The notes under the pieces are model-generated. The model had not been told where the DNA came from. It did no database searches and saw only the letters and a program-made list of their open reading frames with translations. Positions 1 through 7,940 of a DNA stretch of 36,653 bases are shown piece after piece (the stretch's first letter is position 1; each line of letters opens with the position of its first letter). The stretch is from Candidatus Gemmiger avistercoris. Lineage in GTDB: Bacteria; Bacillota; Clostridia; Oscillospirales; Ruminococcaceae. The position numbers and the translations under genes are program-made. The DNA lies in contig DXBF01000006.1 of assembly GCA_019116705.1 (NCBI GenBank), positions 1 to 36,653 of the forward strand, read 5' to 3'.

Positions 1-59
1 CTGCATCCGCGTTCCCGCACCCTACGGCTTTACGGAAATTGCGAACAAAATCGTAAATA

Positions 60-430
60 CCAATTCCCGTCAGGCCGCCCGCGCAATTTTATCTTGCCGT
101 GAACGCACGGTGCTACATCTGCGTACCCGCACCCTGTAGGGCGGGGGCTTGCCCCCGCCGCGCGGTTTTGCCTTGCCCGCAAATTCCCTGCCTGCCGCAG
201 CATCCCCCGGCGCGGTCAAGACGCGCGCCCTACAAATCTACGGAATTTGCGAATGAACATCGTAAACTGCAAATTCTCGTCAGGCCGTAGGGCGGGGTCT
301 TGACCCCGCCGCGCGGTTTTGCCTTGCCCGCAAATCCCCTGCCTGCCGCAGCATTCCCCGGCGCGGTCAAGACACGCGCCCTACAAATCCACAGAATTTG
401 CCCCCGGCGCGGTCAAGACGCGCGCCCTAC
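60..430. repeat. REP/BIME array with 151-bp unit
   Basis: Five GTAG-foot hairpins lie at 136-159, 209-233 (inverted), 287-310, 360-384 (inverted) and 405-429 (inverted). The 136 to 287 and 209 to 360 distances are both 151 bp, so this is a tandem repeat of a two-hairpin unit, as in the array at 26.3-27.2 kb. No gene is credible in 1-522: the open frames here are translations of the repeats. The array continues beyond the left edge of the window. Confidence 0.9.
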
Positions 431-490
431 AAATCTACCGAAAGATCATAAATCGCCTGTTTTGCTTCCGTACATCCCGGACAAAACCCA

Positions 491-573
491 AAAAATGCCA
501 TGGGGTTTCCCCCATGGCATTTTTAATCGGGATTTCTTTGGTCCTTTCTTTGCAAAGAAAGGACGCCCCCCTC
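491..573 (-). repeat. Three-hairpin element, degenerate copy; AraC-gene terminator
   Basis: Read leftwards, this has the outer palindrome TCCTTTCTTT-GC-AAAGAAAGGA (552-573), a short spacer, then a core stem AAATGCCATGGGG with its complement (491-524) ending in a T run on the minus strand. The second outer arm seen in other copies has decayed. The core should act as a rho-independent terminator for the araC-type gene. The outer arm lies inside that gene's 3' end and encodes its last residues. Confidence 0.75.
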
Positions 574-1437
574 CCCGCCGCGCACGCTCTGCACGAACTG
601 CCGGGGCGTCTGGCTGTATTCCGCCTTGAACGCCCGGTAAAAATTGGCGTAGTCGCCAAAGCCGCAGTACTGGCACACCTCGTTGGGCAGCACGCCGCCC
701 GCCAGCAGCTGCTTGGCGTTGATGAGCCGTTTCTGCAAGATATACCGGTGCACCGTGGTGCCCACCTGGGCGTCGAACTTGCGCAGCAGGTGGTATTTGC
801 TGATGAAGAACCGCGCGGCCAGGTCGTCCAGCGTCAGCGGCTCGTTGAAATGCTCGTTGATGTAGTGCAGCACCGCGTCCACCACTTCGTCGCTGGCGCC
901 CGCGGGGCGGCTGTCGCTGCGCTCCTCGGCGGCGCGGTTCAGCCCGATGACCAGCTCCACCAGCGCCCCCTGGGCCAGCAGGTCGCTGCCGTAGGCGCGG
1001 GATTCCTTCTGCTTGTACAGCCGTTCCGCCGCAGCCCGCAGCTGGGCCCCCGTGGCGCCGTCGGGCCGCAGCAGGTTGGTGTGGGTGGCCACCGTGGTGT
1101 CGAAACAGCGGGTCAGGCTGGTGTTCGGGGTGGACAGCCGCTCCAGATAAGGCCGCGCCACCCACAGCACGATGCGCTCATACGCGTCGTCCGCGCCGAT
1201 GCGCGCCTGGTGCAGTTCCAGCGGGCTGACCAGCATCCAGTCCCCCGGCCGCATGCGGAAGATCTTGTTCTCCACGATGTACTCCACCCGTCCCCGCAGC
1301 AGCAGGTAGATCTCGTAAAAATCATGGTGGTGCAGGTCCACCTCGTTCATGTAGGTGGAGCGGTAGCGGTAGATCTCATAGTCCTGCTCCACCATCGTCT
1401 GCCGCCGCGTATAGGGATTGAACGCCGCTTTCGCCAT
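523..1437 (-). CDS. AraC family transcriptional regulator
   Basis: A 304-residue AraC/XylS-type regulator. The N-terminal half looks like a cupin ligand-binding domain (residues about 25-120, with HHHDFYEIYLLLRG). The C-terminal hundred residues hold the double helix-turn-helix (LTLDDLAARFFISKYHLLRKF, then VCQYCGFGDYANFYRAFKAE and the SQTPRQF signature). GGAGG precedes the ATG. It is divergent from the uxuB-like gene, so control of hexuronate genes is a reasonable inference, not shown. The last dozen residues (LSLQRKDQRNPD) are encoded by the three-hairpin repeat, so the natural C-terminus was probably replaced. The ligand cannot be read from the sequence. Confidence 0.9.
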   Translation of the reverse strand: MAKAAFNPYTRRQTMVEQDYEIYRYRSTYMNEVDLHHHDFYEIYLLLRGRVEYIVENKIFRMRPGDWMLVSPLELHQARIGADDAYERIVLWVARPYLERLSTPNTSLTRCFDTTVATHTNLLRPDGATGAQLRAAAERLYKQKESRAYGSDLLAQGALVELVIGLNRAAEERSDSRPAGASDEVVDAVLHYINEHFNEPLTLDDLAARFFISKYHLLRKFDAQVGTTVHRYILQKRLINAKQLLAGGVLPNEVCQYCGFGDYANFYRAFKAEYSQTPRQFVQSVRGGEGGVLSLQRKDQRNPD

Positions 1438-1835
1438 TTTTATGCCTCCCGGTCAACAGGGGCGGCAGCAGCGCACCGGCTCCGCAGCCCCTCCGCCAAA
1501 ATTCCAGCCAGGACCGCGCACCCGCCGCGGGGCTCCCCGCATGCGATTTTGGCTGAAATCCCCCTGTATGTGTCCCCCGCCGCCGGCGCAATCTCCGGCC
1601 TAAGCGCCGGGCCTTTGGCCCGGTTGGCCTCCGAAACGCGCCTGCGGGCGCAGTGTCCGCCGGCGGGGACGGTTTTGAACTTCGGCTTCTCTGTTTTTTA
1701 GTTTACCGCAATTATTGCAATCTTTCAAGCAATCTCGGCCATTTTCTTGTGAAAAATTGCAGCGTATACTGTAGGCATCAGGGCGGCACAAGGCCGCTCA
1801 TCCCCACGCGTTCACACAAAAGGAGCGATTTTATC
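1438..1835. promoter_or_regulatory. Divergent araC-uxuB intergenic region
   Basis: A gap of about 400 bp between divergent genes. It holds an inverted repeat ATTGC-N10-GCAAT (1714-1733), a possible operator; a -10-like TATACT at 1765-1770 with no good -35 box; and AAGGAG before the uxuB start. At 1497-1685 there are GC-rich hairpins resembling those at 29755-29880: both have CAAAATT, ACCGCGCAC, ATTTTGG and a TGTCCGCCG/GACGGTTTT end. No protein-coding gene is credible here. Confidence 0.5.
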
Positions 1836-3464
1836 ATGCAGATGAATGCAACTTCCCTTGTGCGGCAAAAGGCGGAATGGGAGGAACTGGGCGTCAGGCT
1901 GCCCGCTTTCGACCACGCCGCCATGGCCGCCGCCACCAAAGCCCACCCGGTGTGGGTGCATTTCGGCGCGGGCAACATTTTCCGCGGGTTCATCGCGGCG
2001 CTGCAGCAGCGGCTGCTCAACGAGGGGCTGGCCGACCGCGGCATCATCGCGGCGGACACCTTCGACTACGACATCATCGACAAGATCTACGCCCCCTATG
2101 ACAACCTGACCATGATGGTCACGCTGAACCCCGACGGCACCACCAGCCGCGAGATCATCGGTTCGGTGGCCGAGGCGCTGAAGGCCGATTCCACCGACCC
2201 CGCCATGATGGCCCGTTTCAAAGAGATCTTCACCGACCCCGGCCTGCAGATGATCTCCTTCACCATCACCGAGAAGGGCTACGCCCTCTACCGCCCCGAC
2301 GGCAGCCTGATGCCGGTCGTCCAGGCCGACATGGACGAGGGCCCCGAACACGCCCGCCACGCCATGAGCATGGTGGCCGCCCTGCTGTATGAGCGGTTCC
2401 AGGCCGGGCAGTACCCGCTGGCCGTGGTCAGCATGGACAACTGCTCCCACAATGGCGAAAAGCTGCAGGCCAGCGTGATGACGGTGGCCGAAGCCTGGCA
2501 GAAGAACGGTTTCGTGGGCGAGGATTTCCTCGCGTACCTGCGGGACGAGCGCAAGATCGCCTTCCCCTGGTCGATGATCGACAAGATCACCCCGCGCCCC
2601 CACCAGATGGTGGAGGAATCGCTGGCGAAGGACGGCATCGAGGGCATGGCGCCCATCGTCACCTCCAAGAACACCTACATTGCGGCCTTCGTCAACGCCG
2701 AGCGGCCCCAGTACCTGGTGGTGGAGGACAAGTTCCCCAACGGCCGCCCGCCGCTGGAGAAGGCCGGCGTTTACCTGACCGACCGCGACACCGTGAACAA
2801 GACCGAGCGCATGAAGGTCACCACCTGCCTGAACCCGCTGCACACGGCCATGAGCGTCTACGGCTGCATGCTGGGCTACACGCTGATCTGCGACGAGATG
2901 AAGGACGCCGACATCGTGGCGCTGATCAAGCGGCTGGGCTACGTGGAGGGCCTGCCGGTGGTCACCGACCCCGGCATCCTGGACCCGAAAGACTTCATCG
3001 ACGAGGTGGTGGGCCAGCGCCTGCCGAACCCCTTCATGCCCGACGCGCCCCAGCGCATCGCCACCGACACGTCCCAGAAGGTGGGCATCCGCTTTGGCGA
3101 GACCATCAAGAGCTACATCGCCGAAGGCCGCGACCTGAACACGCTGGTGTCCATCCCGCTGGCGCTGGCGGGCTGGCTGCGCTACCTGCTGGCGGTGGAC
3201 GACGAGGGCAAGGCCTTTGAAGTGTCCGCCGACCCGCTGAAGGATGACCTGCAGGCGAAGCTGGCGGGCATCGAGGTGGGCAAGCCCGGGACGTACCAGG
3301 GCCAGCTCAAGAGCATCCTGAGCAACGCCTCCATCTTCGGCGTGGACCTGACCGCCACCCCGCTGGCGGCGAAGATCGAAGCATACTTTGTGGCCGAACT
3401 GGCGGGCCCCGGCGCGGTGCGCAAGACGCTGCACGAAGCGCTTTCTAGTAGGGCGGGGTCTTGA
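1836..3464 (+). CDS. uxuB: Mannitol dehydrogenase family protein, probable fructuronate reductase
   Basis: A 542-residue member of the polyol-specific long-chain dehydrogenase family. In this context it probably interconverts D-fructuronate and D-mannonate with NAD(H) in the cytoplasm, feeding the neighbouring UxuA. The Rossmann start VHFGAGNIFRGF is near residue 40. The family's catalytic Lys/Asn/His segment is visible as MKVTTCLNPLHTAM. The start at 1836 follows AAGGAG; earlier in-frame codons lack a site. The 3' end is odd: the final residues SSRAGS and the TGA stop lie in a GTAG-type REP that begins at 3448, so insertion set the stop. Substrate is inferred from the uxuA neighbour; another hexonate or polyol is possible. 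Confidence 0.85.
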   Translation: MQMNATSLVRQKAEWEELGVRLPAFDHAAMAAATKAHPVWVHFGAGNIFRGFIAALQQRLLNEGLADRGIIAADTFDYDIIDKIYAPYDNLTMMVTLNPDGTTSREIIGSVAEALKADSTDPAMMARFKEIFTDPGLQMISFTITEKGYALYRPDGSLMPVVQADMDEGPEHARHAMSMVAALLYERFQAGQYPLAVVSMDNCSHNGEKLQASVMTVAEAWQKNGFVGEDFLAYLRDERKIAFPWSMIDKITPRPHQMVEESLAKDGIEGMAPIVTSKNTYIAAFVNAERPQYLVVEDKFPNGRPPLEKAGVYLTDRDTVNKTERMKVTTCLNPLHTAMSVYGCMLGYTLICDEMKDADIVALIKRLGYVEGLPVVTDPGILDPKDFIDEVVGQRLPNPFMPDAPQRIATDTSQKVGIRFGETIKSYIAEGRDLNTLVSIPLALAGWLRYLLAVDDEGKAFEVSADPLKDDLQAKLAGIEVGKPGTYQGQLKSILSNASIFGVDLTATPLAAKIEAYFVAELAGPGAVRKTLHEALSSRAGS

Positions 3465-3748
3465 CCCCGCCGCGAACCCCCGATATCACATCCACGTTCC
3501 CATCCCCTGTAGGGCGGGGTCGTACCCCGCCGCGAACCCCCGGTATCACATCCACGTTCCCATCCCCTGTAGGGCGGGGTCGTACCCCGCAGTGCAAATT
3601 TACCTTGCCCACAATGTTCCTGTCTGCCGCCACATTCCCCGGGCGGCGTACACGCCGCCCCTACAGGCAACGGGACCTTGCGCGGCAAACACCAAAACCA
3701 CGCCTGCCAAACTGCGCCGCGGCAGTAGGGGCCGCATGTATGCGGCCC
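3448..3748. repeat. REP cluster between uxuB and uxuA
   Basis: Five GTAG-foot hairpins at 3448-3471, 3509-3531, 3569-3590, 3641-3664 (inverted) and 3725-3748. The first three sit in a unit of about 60 bp repeated in tandem. Stems differ (GGCGGGGT, GGGCGGCG, GGGCCGCA) but each keeps its complement. The first copy overlaps the uxuB 3' end. The uxuB-uxuA gap (3465-3861) otherwise holds only the uxuA promoter and ribosome binding site. Confidence 0.9.
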
Positions 3749-3779
3749 GTGCGCAATGCGGCCGGGCACCCGTTCCCGG

Positions 3780-3810
3780 TTCAACTCCCCCAACCGTTCT
3801 ATGTTATAAT
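3780..3810 (+). promoter_or_regulatory. Probable uxuA promoter
   Basis: An extended -10 box TG-T-TATAAT (3802-3810) with a weak -35 TTCAAC at 3780-3785, about 50 bp before the uxuA start. The REP cluster between uxuB and uxuA could block read-through, making a separate uxuA promoter useful. Confidence 0.6.
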
Positions 3811-3861
3811 AAAAATAAAAATCACCCACACACCCACAACACAACAAGGAGGACACCCCCT

Positions 3862-4965
3862 ATGAAAATGAAAATGGGCTGGCGCTGGTACGGCGAAGGC
3901 AACGACCCCATCACGCTGGACGACATCCGGCAGATCCCGGGCGTGGAGAGCATCGTCTGGGCGCTGCACGACAAGATGCCCGGCGAAGTCTGGCAGGAGG
4001 ACGAGATCAAGAAGGTCGTGGACCTGATCCACTCCAAGGGTTTTTCCGCCGAAGTGGTGGAGAGCGTCAACGTCCATGACGACATCAAGATCGGCCTGCC
4101 CACCCGCGACCAGTACATCGAGAATTACAAGCAGTGCATCCGCAACCTGTCCAAGTACGGCGTGAAGGTCATCTGCTACAATTTCATGCCCATCTTTGAC
4201 TGGACCCGCACCGACCTGTTCCACCCGGTGGGCGACGGTTCCACGGCGCTGTTCTACCAGAAAGATCTCATCAAGGACGATTACAAGGCCATGGCCGAGT
4301 ATATCATGAGCTTTACCGAGAAGTACAACATGACTTTCCCGGGCTGGGAGCCGGAGCGCATGGCCAAGCTGGACGAGCTGTTCAAGGCCTACGCCCCCGT
4401 CACCAAGGAAAAACTGTGGGAGAACCTGCAGTATTTCCTGGAAGCCATCATGCCCACCTGCCGCGAATGTGACATCAAGATGGCCATTCACCAGGACGAC
4501 CCGCCGTGGGACATCTTCGGCCTGCCGCGCCTGCTGGTCAACGCCGAGGCCATCGACCGGTTCCTGTCCATGGTGGACGACCCGTACAACTGCCTGACGC
4601 TGTGCTCCGGCAGCCTGAACGCCAACCCGGACAACAACGTGGCGGCCATCGTGCGCAAGCACAGCGACCGCATCCCGTTTGCCCATATCCGCAACATCCA
4701 CCACTTCGAGAACGGCGATTTCAGCGAAGCCGCCCACCGCGACTGCTGCGGCGAGACCGGCATCATCGAGATCCTGCGCGCCTACCATGACGGCGGGCAC
4801 GATGTGATCATCCGCCCCGACCATGGCCGCCAGCTGTGGGAGGAAGGCCCCGGCAACTGCCGCCCCGGCTACGGCAAGTACGACCGCGCCCTGGGCACCC
4901 AGTACATGCTGGGCGTCTGGGACCTGCTGGACCGCCTGGACGAGGAGAAGGCCGCCCAGGCGTGA
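3862..4965 (+). CDS. uxuA: Mannonate dehydratase
   Basis: A 367-residue UxuA that dehydrates D-mannonate to 2-keto-3-deoxygluconate in the cytoplasm. Family motifs are clear: GWRWYGEGNDPITL at the N-terminus, YNFMPIFDWTRTDL near residue 110, HQDDPPWDIFGLPR near 210, LCSGSLN near 250, HIRNIHHFE and RPDHGR towards the C-terminus. The His, Asp and Cys of these segments are those expected to bind the metal. The length is normal. AAGGAGG precedes the ATG. It follows the uxuB-like gene, with a REP cluster in between, and is followed at once by a three-hairpin terminator element. Confidence 0.96.
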   Translation: MKMKMGWRWYGEGNDPITLDDIRQIPGVESIVWALHDKMPGEVWQEDEIKKVVDLIHSKGFSAEVVESVNVHDDIKIGLPTRDQYIENYKQCIRNLSKYGVKVICYNFMPIFDWTRTDLFHPVGDGSTALFYQKDLIKDDYKAMAEYIMSFTEKYNMTFPGWEPERMAKLDELFKAYAPVTKEKLWENLQYFLEAIMPTCRECDIKMAIHQDDPPWDIFGLPRLLVNAEAIDRFLSMVDDPYNCLTLCSGSLNANPDNNVAAIVRKHSDRIPFAHIRNIHHFENGDFSEAAHRDCCGETGIIEILRAYHDGGHDVIIRPDHGRQLWEEGPGNCRPGYGKYDRALGTQYMLGVWDLLDRLDEEKAAQA

Positions 4966-4977
4966 GTTTGGCGAATG

Positions 4978-5090
4978 TCCTTTCTTTGCAAAGAAAGGAC
5001 CAAAGAAATTCCAGATAAAAAAGGCATGGGTATCTACCCATGCCTTTTTTGATTAAAATTCTTTTGGTTCTTTTCTTATAAGAAAAGAAC
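4978..5090 (+). repeat. Three-hairpin element after uxuA
   Basis: Outer arm 1 is TCCTTTCTTT-GC-AAAGAAAGGA. The core stem is GGCATGGGTA with its complement and a T6 run. Outer arm 2 is GTTCTTTTCTTATAAGAAAAGAAC in form. It starts 12 bp after the uxuA stop, and the core is a good rho-independent terminator. Confidence 0.85.
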
Positions 5091-5154
5091 GATAAAAAAT
5101 GATTTTACGCCGTGCAAGCGTCCCGGAAGGTGAAGCCTGCCGCAAAGTTCCCGC

Positions 5155-5331
5155 GGCGGGGTCAAGACCCCGCCCTACAACCCGCCGCAAACGGCATATT
5201 GCATTGCAGACATTCCGGCAGATCGTAGGGGCGGCATGTATGCCGCCCGGAAGGTGTTCCTGCGGCAACGCGGTTTTGCGAGCCGACAGCCCGTTTTCGG
5301 ATGTACCGTAGGGCGGGGTCTTGACCCCGCC
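5155..5331. repeat. REP copies in the uxuA to lipoprotein gap
   Basis: Three GTAG-foot hairpins: 5155-5178 (inverted, stem GGCGGGGT), 5225-5248 (stem GGGCGGCA) and 5308-5331 (stem GGCGGGGT). Outside these and the preceding three-hairpin element I see nothing in 5091-5427. Confidence 0.9.
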
Positions 5332-5427
5332 GCACGGTGTTTTCGTTGCCCGTGAGGTTCCGGGTCAGGGGAACGTTCCCCGCCAACCGCCCGGTCCCCA
5401 TTAGGCGCAGGGGCCTCTCGCCCCCCA

Positions 5428-5889
5428 TCAACTCACGCCGTCCACCAGCCAGGCGCCGTCCTGAAGCACCAGGGCGATCTCGCCGGAAAATTCCGCGCCG
5501 TCCTCGCCCTCCGGCCCGGCGGTCAGGGTGTAGGTGAAATACTGCTCGGTATCGGTGGCGGTGGCACTGGAGGTCACCTCCAGGTCCTGCACCGTCACGG
5601 CCTGCCCCGGCCACTGGGACGCGGCACGGGTGGGCAGGCGGTTCTCCATCGCCGCCTGCACCCCCGCGTCGGTGATGCCGCCGTCCAGGCCGGCGCGCAG
5701 CTGTTCTTCCAGCGCCGCCGTGTCGCCGTCCGCCAGGGCCGTTTCCAGCGTTTCAGCCGTCCCCGCGTCGGCGGTGTACAGCGCCCGCAGGGCGGTCTCG
5801 GCCGCCTGTTCGGCGTCCGGGGCTTTTTGCTGGCCGCAGCCGGCCAGCACCGCCAGCGCGGCGGCGCACAATAAACGTGTCTTGTTCAT
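5428..5889 (-). CDS. Putative lipoprotein, unknown function
   Basis: A 153-residue protein with a lipoprotein signal peptide: MNKTR, a hydrophobic run, then the lipobox LAGC at residues 16-19, so it is probably anchored outside the membrane through Cys19. The mature part is acidic and alanine-rich, with a C-terminal beta-rich segment ending in a pattern like EIALVLQDGAWLVDGV, reminiscent of small NTF2-like or DUF4878-type lipoproteins. That resemblance is weak. GGAG precedes the ATG. The gene follows a small membrane protein by 17 bp and is probably co-transcribed with it. I do not recognise a function. Confidence 0.75.
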   Translation of the reverse strand: MNKTRLLCAAALAVLAGCGQQKAPDAEQAAETALRALYTADAGTAETLETALADGDTAALEEQLRAGLDGGITDAGVQAAMENRLPTRAASQWPGQAVTVQDLEVTSSATATDTEQYFTYTLTAGPEGEDGAEFSGEIALVLQDGAWLVDGVS

Positions 5890-5906
5890 CCGTAAGCTCC
5901 TTTCCG

Positions 5907-6164
5907 TCAGGCATAATAGAAGGCGATGCCTGTGTTCACCAGCGCCATCGCCCCGAAAAACAGCGCCAGCCCGCCGTGCAGCAGCCGCAGCCAGCGGCGG
6001 CCCGCCTGCCGGCAGGACAGCCAGGACCCCGCCATCCACAGCAGCCACAACGGGGTCCAGCCCCAGTAGGGCAGGAAAAACAGCAGCACGCAGGACGCCA
6101 CCGTGATCAGCTGATACCGCCGGGTCGGTTCCAGCACCCAGGCGCGCAGGAATCGTTTCAGCAT
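5907..6164 (-). CDS. Small membrane protein, unknown function
   Basis: An 85-residue protein with three probable membrane segments: around residues 18-35 (ITVASCVLLFFLPYWGW), 38-50, and 62-83 near the C-terminus. Basic residues lie at the N-terminus and between helices 2 and 3 (CRQAGRRW). A strong AAAGGAGG site precedes the ATG. It is the first gene of a two-gene unit with the lipoprotein downstream. No family is recognised. Confidence 0.7.
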   Translation of the reverse strand: MLKRFLRAWVLEPTRRYQLITVASCVLLFFLPYWGWTPLWLLWMAGSWLSCRQAGRRWLRLLHGGLALFFGAMALVNTGIAFYYA

Positions 6165-6251
6165 CGGGCCCCCTCCTTTGCAGCTGCAGCGTTTTTTTCA
6201 TCATAGCACGCCCCCACGACCCCGTCAAGTTTTTTCGCTGCTGCGTGGTTG

Positions 6252-6534
6252 TCCTTTCTTTACAAAGAAAGGACCAAAGAAATTCCAATTAAAAATCCCA
6301 GAGGGGGTGTACCCCCTCTGGGATTTTTGGTTAAGAGTTCTTTTGGTTCTTTTCCGGGTGCAGCGGGCTGGGCAACGGTGCGAGAATGCCCGCTGCCGGG
6401 CGCAGCCGCAAGGAAGGAGGACGCCGCCATACTGTATGTATGGCAAGACCGAGTGACGCGGCGGATGCGGCCCGGCAGCAGGGCAGGAACGCGCCGGGGA
6501 TCCGGCTCCGCTGTACCCAGGGCAAGAAAAGAAC
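6252..6534. repeat. Three-hairpin element whose second arm is split by a 167-bp palindrome
   Basis: Arm 1 (6252-6273) and the core stem CCCAGAGGGGG with its complement (6298-6326, T run follows) match the other copies. The second arm is split: GGTTCTTTTC ends at 6354 and GCAAGAAAAGAAC resumes at 6522. Between them lies a GC-rich imperfect palindrome whose ends (GGGTGCAGCGG and CCGCTGTACCC) and inner parts (GCTGCCGGGC and GCCCGGCAGC) pair. The element fills most of the 6165-6537 gap and ends just past the birA stop, so it may terminate birA transcripts. Confidence 0.75.
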
Positions 6535-6537
6535 CCG

Positions 6538-7293
6538 TCACACCGCGCCGTAGATGCCGCGCACCGATACTTCCCCCGTGAACACTTTCTGCACGCCGCC
6601 GTCGGTGCGCACCACCAGGCGGCCTTCCGCGTCGATGTCCCCGGCCACGCCGCTGCCGCCGTCAAAGGTCACGCGGCGGCCCAGGTTCACGCAGGCCGCC
6701 TTGTACCGTTCGCGGTACGGCGCGAAGCCCTCCACCTCGTAGGTGTACAGCGCGCGGTCAAAGCCGAAATCCGTCAGGTACTGCGCCAGCCATTCGGGGT
6801 CGCGGTCCAGGTCCACGTCCACGCCCTGGCAGGCAAGGCTGGCGCCGTGGGGCAGGCCCTGCGCTTCAAAAAACGCCTGCGGCTGGCCCAGGTTGACCCC
6901 CACGCCCACCAGCAGGGCATGGCCGTCGCCGGCGCTTTCGCACAAAATGCCCGCGATCTTTTTGCCGTTCAGCAGCAGGTCGTTGGGCCACTTGATCCGG
7001 CACTGCACGCCGTAGCGCGCGTGCAGGGTATCGGCCACGGCCAGGCTGGCGAACAGCGGCAGCGTGGCGGGCTGGGCCAGCGGCGTCTTGAGCACCACCG
7101 TGCAGAACAGCGCCTGCCCCGGCGCGTCCGCCCAGGCGCGGCCCAGGCGGCCCCGGCCCGCGGTCTGGTTGGTGGTGTACACCGCCCCGATGGGCCCGAA
7201 CCGGTCCAGGTGTTCCTTGGCCCAGGCGTTGGTGCTGCCCACCCGGGGCAGAAAGAGCACGCTCTCGTTCAAATTTCCGGCACCCGCTTCCAT
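6538..7293 (-). CDS. birA: Biotin-[acetyl-CoA-carboxylase] ligase
   Basis: A 251-residue biotin protein ligase, which makes biotinyl-AMP and attaches biotin to carrier lysines of carboxylases and decarboxylases. The ATP/biotin loop GRGRLGRAW is near residue 50, and KWPNDLLLNGKKIAGILCE contains the catalytic Lys. A C-terminal SH3-like domain ends with VFTGEVSVRGIYGAV. It lacks the N-terminal winged helix of the E. coli type, so it is probably not a repressor. The start is uncertain: ATG at 7293 overlaps yfcE by 25 bp; a GTG at 7305 or a TTG at 7272, overlapping the yfcE stop as TTGA, are alternatives. A biotin-dependent pump (oadG, oadB) lies 7 kb away. Confidence 0.93.
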   Translation of the reverse strand: MEAGAGNLNESVLFLPRVGSTNAWAKEHLDRFGPIGAVYTTNQTAGRGRLGRAWADAPGQALFCTVVLKTPLAQPATLPLFASLAVADTLHARYGVQCRIKWPNDLLLNGKKIAGILCESAGDGHALLVGVGVNLGQPQAFFEAQGLPHGASLACQGVDVDLDRDPEWLAQYLTDFGFDRALYTYEVEGFAPYRERYKAACVNLGRRVTFDGGSGVAGDIDAEGRLVVRTDGGVQKVFTGEVSVRGIYGAV

Positions 7294-7763
7294 CCAAATT
7301 CGCACTGGCCGTCGGTCACCGTGATGACCCCGTAGCTGCCGCCGTCCCGCAGGCTGCCGGGGTTGAACACGGTGGCCGCCGCGCCCACGCCCCGGGTCAG
7401 TTCCCGCACATGGGTGTGGCCGAACAGCGCCACGTCCGCCCCGCGCGCCCCGGCGCTCTCGGCCAGCCGTTCGCTGCCCATTTTCACGCCGTAATGGTGC
7501 CCGTGGGTGTAGAAGAACAGCACCCCCGCAAAGGGGGCCAGGCCCTCGGCGGGTTCGCTGTAACCCACGTCGCAGTTGCCCGCCACCCGGTAGATGGGGT
7601 ACGGCACGGGGGTCTTGCGCAGTTCCAGCGCCGCGTTCAGGTCATACAGCCCGTCGCCCAGGTAAAACAGGGCGTCGGCGGATTCATTGTCCAGCACCCA
7701 GCGCAGGCTGCGCAGGCGGCCATGGACGTCGCTGATCACAAGGATCTTGGTGGTCTCAGACAT
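7269..7763 (-). CDS. YfcE/MJ0936 family metallophosphoesterase
   Basis: A 164-residue cytoplasmic phosphodiesterase of the YfcE/MJ0936 type. Di-metal ligands are visible: ISDVHG (residues 10-15), GDGLYD, GNCD, THGHHYG and GHTH. The length is typical for this small family. Its true substrate is unknown here; family members hydrolyse model phosphodiesters. AAAGGA precedes the ATG at 7763. It overlaps birA downstream, which suggests translational coupling. Confidence 0.93.
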   Translation of the reverse strand: MSETTKILVISDVHGRLRSLRWVLDNESADALFYLGDGLYDLNAALELRKTPVPYPIYRVAGNCDVGYSEPAEGLAPFAGVLFFYTHGHHYGVKMGSERLAESAGARGADVALFGHTHVRELTRGVGAAATVFNPGSLRDGGSYGVITVTDGQCEFGWKRVPEI

Positions 7764-7854
7764 CGGAGGGGTCCTTTCAGAAGATACAAGATACTGCATA
7801 AGGAACGTTGCGGCAGGCGGGGTTTTGGCAGGGGCCGCGCCGGGGCCCGTTGTG

Positions 7855-7879
7855 TGCAGGGGCGGCGTGTACGCCGCCC
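7855..7879 (+). repeat. Degenerate REP (GCAG foot)
   Basis: A hairpin with stem GGGCGGCG, loop TGTA and complement CGCCGCCC. Its foot reads GCAG rather than GTAG. It lies in the 177-bp gap between rsmI and the phosphoesterase, which otherwise shows nothing. Confidence 0.7.
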
Positions 7880-7940
7880 GGGGAACGCCGTATCGGCCCG
7901 GAACATGGCGGGCAGGGCCCTGCGGCCTGCAGGGCGCGCG

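Noticed and set aside
300-1701. Rightward long frames over the AraC gene
   Set aside because: They are antisense to a clear AraC family gene and begin in REP sequence.
1653-1835. N-terminal extension of the uxuB-like gene
   Set aside because: No family similarity upstream of the ATG at 1836, which has a good AAGGAG site.
3448-3748. REPs as ordinary rho-independent terminators
   Set aside because: The hairpins lack T runs and occur in both orientations, within genes and in tandem.
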